From Mrakia gelida (Eukaryota > Basidiomycota > Tremellomycetes > Cystofilobasidiales > Mrakiaceae): a stretch of 64,000 bases of DNA. The translations under genes and the position numbers were made by a program. The first letter of the stretch is position 1. The number at the start of each line of letters is the position of its first letter. The stretch lies in the NCBI GenBank assembly GCA_024345305.1, contig BRON01000013.1, forward strand, positions 1,240,001 through 1,304,000, read 5' to 3'. Of this stretch, positions 59,909-64,000 are shown piece after piece. The notes under the pieces are model-generated. The model worked only from the letters and a program-made list of their open reading frames with translations, did not search any database and was not told the DNA's origin.

Positions 59909-61556
59909 CTAAACTTTCTCGCTCATCTCCACCTCCTTGTCCGAGTACCGTCCTCCCTTCCCCATAGCCAACGCAGCAACCTCGACCCTACGCTTCTCCT
60001 CCGGCGCCTGGAACTGAGTCGGGTCGAAGCCTGAGCCGACTACGAGGGAGATGAACTTGTCGATGTTGATGTCGTTTCCGAGGCCTTTGACGGGGACGTG
60101 GAGGGAGATGTGATGCTGGTGTAGCGAGGACCAAAAGAGAACGACGAGGATAGGTCAGCGGAGTATCGAGAGAGAGCAAAAGCAGACAAAACGCGACGCG
60201 TCGAACTGACCTCGCAACCCAACATCCCTCTCGTCCTTTCAGTCCCAAAGCTGACTCCTTCTCCCTCCCCACCATCCACCTTCCCGCTTATCTCTAACAC
60301 CCCAGCCGCGACTATCTCCCTCGAACCGACCATTCCCTTTTCCCCTCCGCTCAGATCGACAGTCAAGAACGGTTTCGAGCCTCGTTGAGCGATGAATTGA
60401 CCTGAGCCGCGAGCGAGGGTGAAGACGGTTCGGTTGAGGGTGAGGTTGACTTTGGTTAGGGTTGAGGGATAGGAGGGGAGGGAGGGTTGAGAGGAGATAT
60501 GCAGGTGGAAGGGTATTGGGTGGTGGAGTGGAAGCCCGGAGGGAAGGGGTGGGAGGGAGAGCTGAGGGAGACGCGTCGGAAGTTGAACGGGATCAGCGAG
60601 AACGGGGAGCAGAAGAAAAGAGGAGCTGGAGGACTGACTTTGAGAGTGAGTTTACCCTTCTTGGACCAAGGCCAGCCGTCGCGCACGCTGTGCTCGAAGG
60701 TGGTTGTGTTCCAGTGAGAGGGAGCTGGCGGAGGGAGGTGAGGAGGGTGGTCGAGAGGGAGGTCGTTCTCGGAGAGGGCTGGTGGGATTGTGGAGAGGTC
60801 TATGGTTGGCGAGGGACTAGATAAGACAGAGAAAAATGTCAGAAGCTAGTTCGAGGGGAAGGAAGAAAAGAGGAAGAGCGAGAAAGATCAAAGAGACGAA
60901 CCGAAAGGTGAAAGGGAGACCCGTCCGTTCGTTAATACTGAACATTCCGTGCTTCTTTCCAGTGACATGGATGTAGTCTGGAAGGAGAGTGAACGCACCC
61001 GTCCAAGGCTTGATCAGTAAAACTACGACGGGATGAGGCCGAGAAGAAGGAAAAGAGAAACCGAGTCGAGCTCACATTCTACTTGCGCTACCGAATGTCC
61101 CTTGACCGTCCCCTTCCCGCCAGTCGTCCAGGGATCTGATGTCATCGGAGGAGAGACAGCATTGGCGACAGGAGGAGCTCGAGATCCCCCTTCGAAGCTC
61201 GGAGGGAAGGAGTTGAAGGACGGAGGGAGGACGAAAGCGAAAGGGAGGTTGGTCTGAAGCGGAGGTCGATCGAGGAGGGAGTCGCCCGGAGGAGGCTGAG
61301 AGGAGGATTCCCAGATGGTTTGTTCGACCGAGTACTAGAAGACGGGTACGTGAAGTTGATCAGCGGGAGTACTAACCCTAACCCTAACCCAGGAAGCCGA
61401 AACGACCCTCCGACGTCCGACTTCCACGTCGCTTAGCTTCCTTCACAACGTCATTTTTACCTCGCAAGCCTTCTGGCACTCGCTTGTTGGCTCTTCAGCT
61501 CCTCGTATGGCCACTCTCAACTCGGCTGTGTCTTCGCTGTTCCCCAGCAGCCTCAT
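59909..61556 (-). CDS. Arrestin-like (ART/alpha-arrestin type) protein
   Basis: Six exons (61556-61461, 61334-61076, 61022-60902, 60816-60639, 60561-60211, 60115-59909) give 403 residues in frame. The N-terminal part reads as an arrestin sandwich: ELRVAIRGAEEPTSE, YSVEQTIWES, LPFAFVLPPSFNSFPPSFEG. The C-terminal part has PLHHPIPFHLHISSQPSLPS, LTKVNLTLNRTVFTLARG and repeated beta strands, as in an arrestin C domain. Alpha-arrestins link transporters to Rsp5-type ubiquitin ligases for endocytosis, but no PPxY motif is visible here. The assignment rests on strand pattern and is moderate. The true start could lie upstream, because a CGCAG acceptor sits 10 nt before the chosen ATG. Intron 1 contains telomere-like repeats. 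Confidence 0.68.
61372..61390. repeat. Interstitial telomere-like repeat (CCCTAA)3
   Basis: Three perfect units of CCCTAA lie inside intron 1 of the arrestin-like gene. On the gene's sense strand they read TTAGGG and stand about 20 nt upstream of a CTGAT branch site. Confidence 0.9.
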
Positions 61557-62035
61557 CGAGAGGAGCTGCGAGCTCGAGCTCACCCTCCCTCGCTTCCCTC
61601 AATCGAGGTCGTCGTTCTTTTAAACGACGGGGACGATGCGAACGCAAAGCGAGCTTTCTGGGGGCGAGCCAAAGCGGAAAGCAGTTCTGTAGAAGGAGGG
61701 ACATCTCGCGACTGTCTGTAGGGATCCTTGAGAAGGGAGGTGAGGAAGGTCAGCTCGGCTGAAACACGAGGGTCAATGCTTTGCGACCCTTTTCTGCGAC
61801 GAAAAATGAGCTTGATCTTTCATCTGCTGGCGAAAGTGGGCAGATCATACCGTTCTGTTATAGCACATGGTCTGTCAAAGTTTATAAAATTTGGGCTTCA
61901 AGTCCACGAGCGCAGAGAAGGGCAGGTCCGGAAAGTGAGCTTCTCGTTCCCCAACTTTCGTCTTCCCTCCTCCACCGTCCACCATCTACGCTCCCCTCAC
62001 TGTCGGCGGACACTACCTCCCCCTACCCTTAAAGC
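61557..62035. promoter_or_regulatory. Divergent promoter region
   Basis: A 479-nt spacer between the arrestin-like gene (minus) and the LRR/F-box gene (plus). An A/T-richer stretch (about 61865-61895) stands out. No exon is certain, though a 5' exon of the minus gene may hide near 61570. Confidence 0.4.
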
Positions 62036-63565
62036 ATGGTCCGCAGTATCCCATCAGTCTATATCAATACGAACGCGACGTCCGTCCCGGACGCGGTAGA
62101 CGACGTCGACGAAAGACGGGACTGCTCCATCCTTCAGCTTTGGGAACACGACACAGACAGCGAGGAGGACGAGGACGGCCACGATGGATCCAGTCACGAC
62201 CTCACTGGCGGCAGTCGGCTCAAGATGGATGACTTGGGCGTCTCAGTTGAGAAGGGAGTCAACGAGGGTCAGCTCCACACCTCCTTCTCTCCCTTTCCTC
62301 GTTCAGACATCTTCACCTGACACGCCAATCTGCGTTGCTTTCGGCCAGATTTCGTCGTCGGTCAAGCTGTAGCTCAGATGGGGACGAGTATCAAAGCGTT
62401 CGATCTTGGTTCAGTCGGAGATGAACTCGGGAAGGTGGCCTTCGAACGACTCCTTCACGAAATCAGGGAGAAGGGAGGAGAACAATTGAGGTGGGTTGGC
62501 TTCAAGGCTGCTGGCGAGCACAAGAGCGAGATGGAACGTGAGTCGTCCCAAACCCTGTTTGCTCATCCCTCTTCCTTTGGTGTACATCTGACATCTCTTG
62601 GTCTACGCGTCTCGTCTCTCACAGCTCACGTCCTCGCCACCATGGTCCCCTTCCTTTCCTCCCTACCCAACCTCCACGAAGTCAGCATCACCAGCCTCCT
62701 CCCTCGATCCTCCCTTCCTCACCTCATCGCCATCGCTCAGCACCGAAACCTTGTCCATCTCAACCTCACCGACTCTCAGTTCGAACCGGGCGTCGTTCTC
62801 GACCTTCTTCGATTCCATCGTTCCCACCTCACCACCGGCTCCAAGCTCGAGCACCTTACCCTTCGATTGGGCAAGAACTCCTCTGGGAAATACGAGACCC
62901 TCGAGATCGAATCTCTCGTCGTCGAGATCATGGCCTTGGGACGATCGTCGACGTTGGAGCACCTTCACGTTGAGTCTCCAGGCGTTTTCAAGACGTCTAA
63001 GGCGCTCGATTCGCTTCTCGCTTGCTTCCAGGATGGGAAGTACCGAAACTTCCAGTGCCTACTCATGCCCCGAACCTCTCAGAAAGGGGTGGAGGCGGAG
63101 AAGAGAGCCGTCCTCAGCAAGGTCCTCGAGGAGAACCGAGACCTTCGAGAGCAAACTCAAGCAGCGGCTCTCTCCCTCCTTCCCGCCTTCCGAGCTTTCC
63201 TACCCCACACCTCCCAGCACCTCAACTCGACCCACTCCCTCTCTCCTCTCAACAAACTCCCCTTCGAGATCCTCCAAAACGTCCTCTATCGACTCGCGCT
63301 CCTCGAAACGTCGGTCCTCAGCAGCAGGCAGGTCGCGCGGTTGGTGGGTTACGCTGGAGAACGAGGAACGTTGGCTCATGGGCATGTAGAGGAAGAGTTT
63401 TTGAGGGAGGCGGATTGCTGGAAGTGGGAGGGGTCGAGGGTGGTAGCGTTTGAGGTGAGGCGAGAGTTCGTGGTTCGTCGACGCGTCGAGTTCGTTTCGT
63501 TTTCGTTTTCGTTTTTGCTCCCGATTCTCTCGCTCCCACAAGCTCCTCTTCGTCTCTCTCGATAG
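62036..63565 (+). CDS. LRR/F-box-like protein, paralogue of the gene at 23551
   Basis: Three exons (62036-62267, 62349-62537, 62625-63565) give about 453 residues. The layout copies the 23551 gene: an acidic N-terminus, two introns at matching places and leucine-rich segments (VPFLSSLPNLHEVSITSLLP, HRNLVHLNLTDSQFEPG). The C-terminal signature is LPFEILQNVLYRLALLETS, then LSSRQVARLVGYAGERGTLA and EFLREADCWKWEG. The last 30 codons after WEG have no counterpart in the paralogue; a GTGAGG donor at 63454 could instead splice to a downstream exon. An SCF substrate-receptor role is inferred only from the F-box-like core. Confidence 0.78.
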
Positions 63566-63860
63566 TTTTTTCTTACGAACTCTCACGACTCGCTTCTTTG
63601 CTCTCTCACTCCTCTTCAACATCGCCTCGCGAAAGAGCAACGAGCTCGACTCGACTCTTTCGTCCTCCTCGAACAAGAAAGCAAACGATAATAGTACTCG
63701 GATTGTTTGTATGGAGGGGTAGCCCGTAATGAGAGAAAGGAGGAGAGAGTAGAAATCGTGAATAAACTAGACCAAAACAAGCGAACGAACGTAGCAAAAG
63801 CAAGAACAAAAACAAGCAACGACGCGACGAGACTCTCCTCGTCCTCCGCTCACCCTCCAA
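63566..63860. other. Convergent 3' spacer
   Basis: Tail-to-tail spacer before the minus-strand gene at the window edge. Short open frames on both strands are A-rich and not gene-like. Confidence 0.45.
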
Positions 63861-64000
63861 TCAAGCACTCGACGGCCCTCCTCCTCCTCCCCCCATCGTT
63901 GAGTTCCCCTCCCCATCAGCCTGCCACCCCAAACTCTCAAACGCCTGTCTCACAGCCGGGTTCTTGTGCATCAACTCCCTCATCGCGGGCGTCATCATCT
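63861..64000 (-). CDS. 3' end of an unidentified gene (partial)
   Basis: The minus frame reads MTPAMRELMHKNPAVRQAFE, then SLGWQADGEGNSTMG, a Gly run and SSA before a TGA at 63861. The first part is a compact helical segment of the 'M..NP..R' type that also occurs in STI1-like repeats of chaperone and ubiquitin-shuttle proteins. The fragment is too short to assign. Confidence 0.5.
   Translation of the reverse strand, partial: MMTPAMRELMHKNPAVRQAFESLGWQADGEGNSTMGGGGGGPSSA

Noticed and set aside
61865..61905. tRNA-like T-arm (GGGCTTCAAGTCC) in the divergent promoter
   Set aside because: No matching acceptor, D- or anticodon stems nearby.
1..64000. CRISPR arrays, insertion sequences, operons or transposon ends
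   Set aside because: None found; gene structure is eukaryotic, and no reverse transcriptase, transposase or long terminal repeat was seen.

Overview
The window is nuclear DNA of a basidiomycete fungus, most likely a Pucciniomycotina yeast of the Rhodotorula/Sporobolomyces kind (inferred from gene style; no marker gene names the species). Genes sit on both strands and are cut by many short introns (mostly 55-110 nt) with GTRNGT-type donors, a very uniform CTGAC branch site and CAG/TAG acceptors. Pyrimidine-rich leaders precede start codons, and lineage-typical families are present. Almost every gene below was assembled by following reading frame and intron phase exon by exon; none could be checked against a database.

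Layout. 1-7.3 kb: 3' end of a D-2-hydroxyacid dehydrogenase, a seven-helix membrane protein with a long tail, and a tRNA-Leu(CAA). 7.3-15 kb: a pepsin-like protein without catalytic aspartates, a coiled-coil/proline-rich (possibly Sec2-type) protein, a small unknown gene and an F-box/LRR-like gene. 15.6-25 kb: a 20-exon glycerophosphoinositol/phosphate permease (GIT1 type), an aldo-keto reductase lacking its middle, PRCC, and an F-box/LRR-like gene whose paralogue lies at 62 kb. 25.7-29.6 kb: a secreted GH95 alpha-L-fucosidase. 29.9-40.8 kb: an RRM protein, then two homologous membrane proteins (32.9-35.1 kb plus strand; 38.3-40.8 kb minus strand) flanking an unknown acidic protein; the minus copy is broken by a frameshift and an in-frame TAG. 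40.9-52 kb: a MYND-finger protein, a CRAL-TRIO/Sec14 protein, an SH3BGR-like thioredoxin-fold protein and a large four-helix membrane protein. 52.3-64 kb: a 55-residue protein divergent from a CTR copper transporter, a small unknown, a protein joining a SANT-like domain to an RRM, an arrestin-like protein with telomere-like repeats in intron 1, the second F-box/LRR paralogue, and the end of another gene.

No operon-like system is expected or seen. Several genes share divergent promoters (12.0/12.6, 23.3/23.55, 44.8/45.7, 52.8/52.96 and 61.6/62.0 kb). The most unusual signals are a strongly over-represented 8-bp palindrome GACGCGTC, mostly in introns and spacers; the inverted membrane-protein paralogue pair with a possible readthrough stop; an in-frame, exon-precise internal loss in the aldo-keto reductase; recurrent single extra-G frame breaks in two genes; and a SANT plus RRM architecture.
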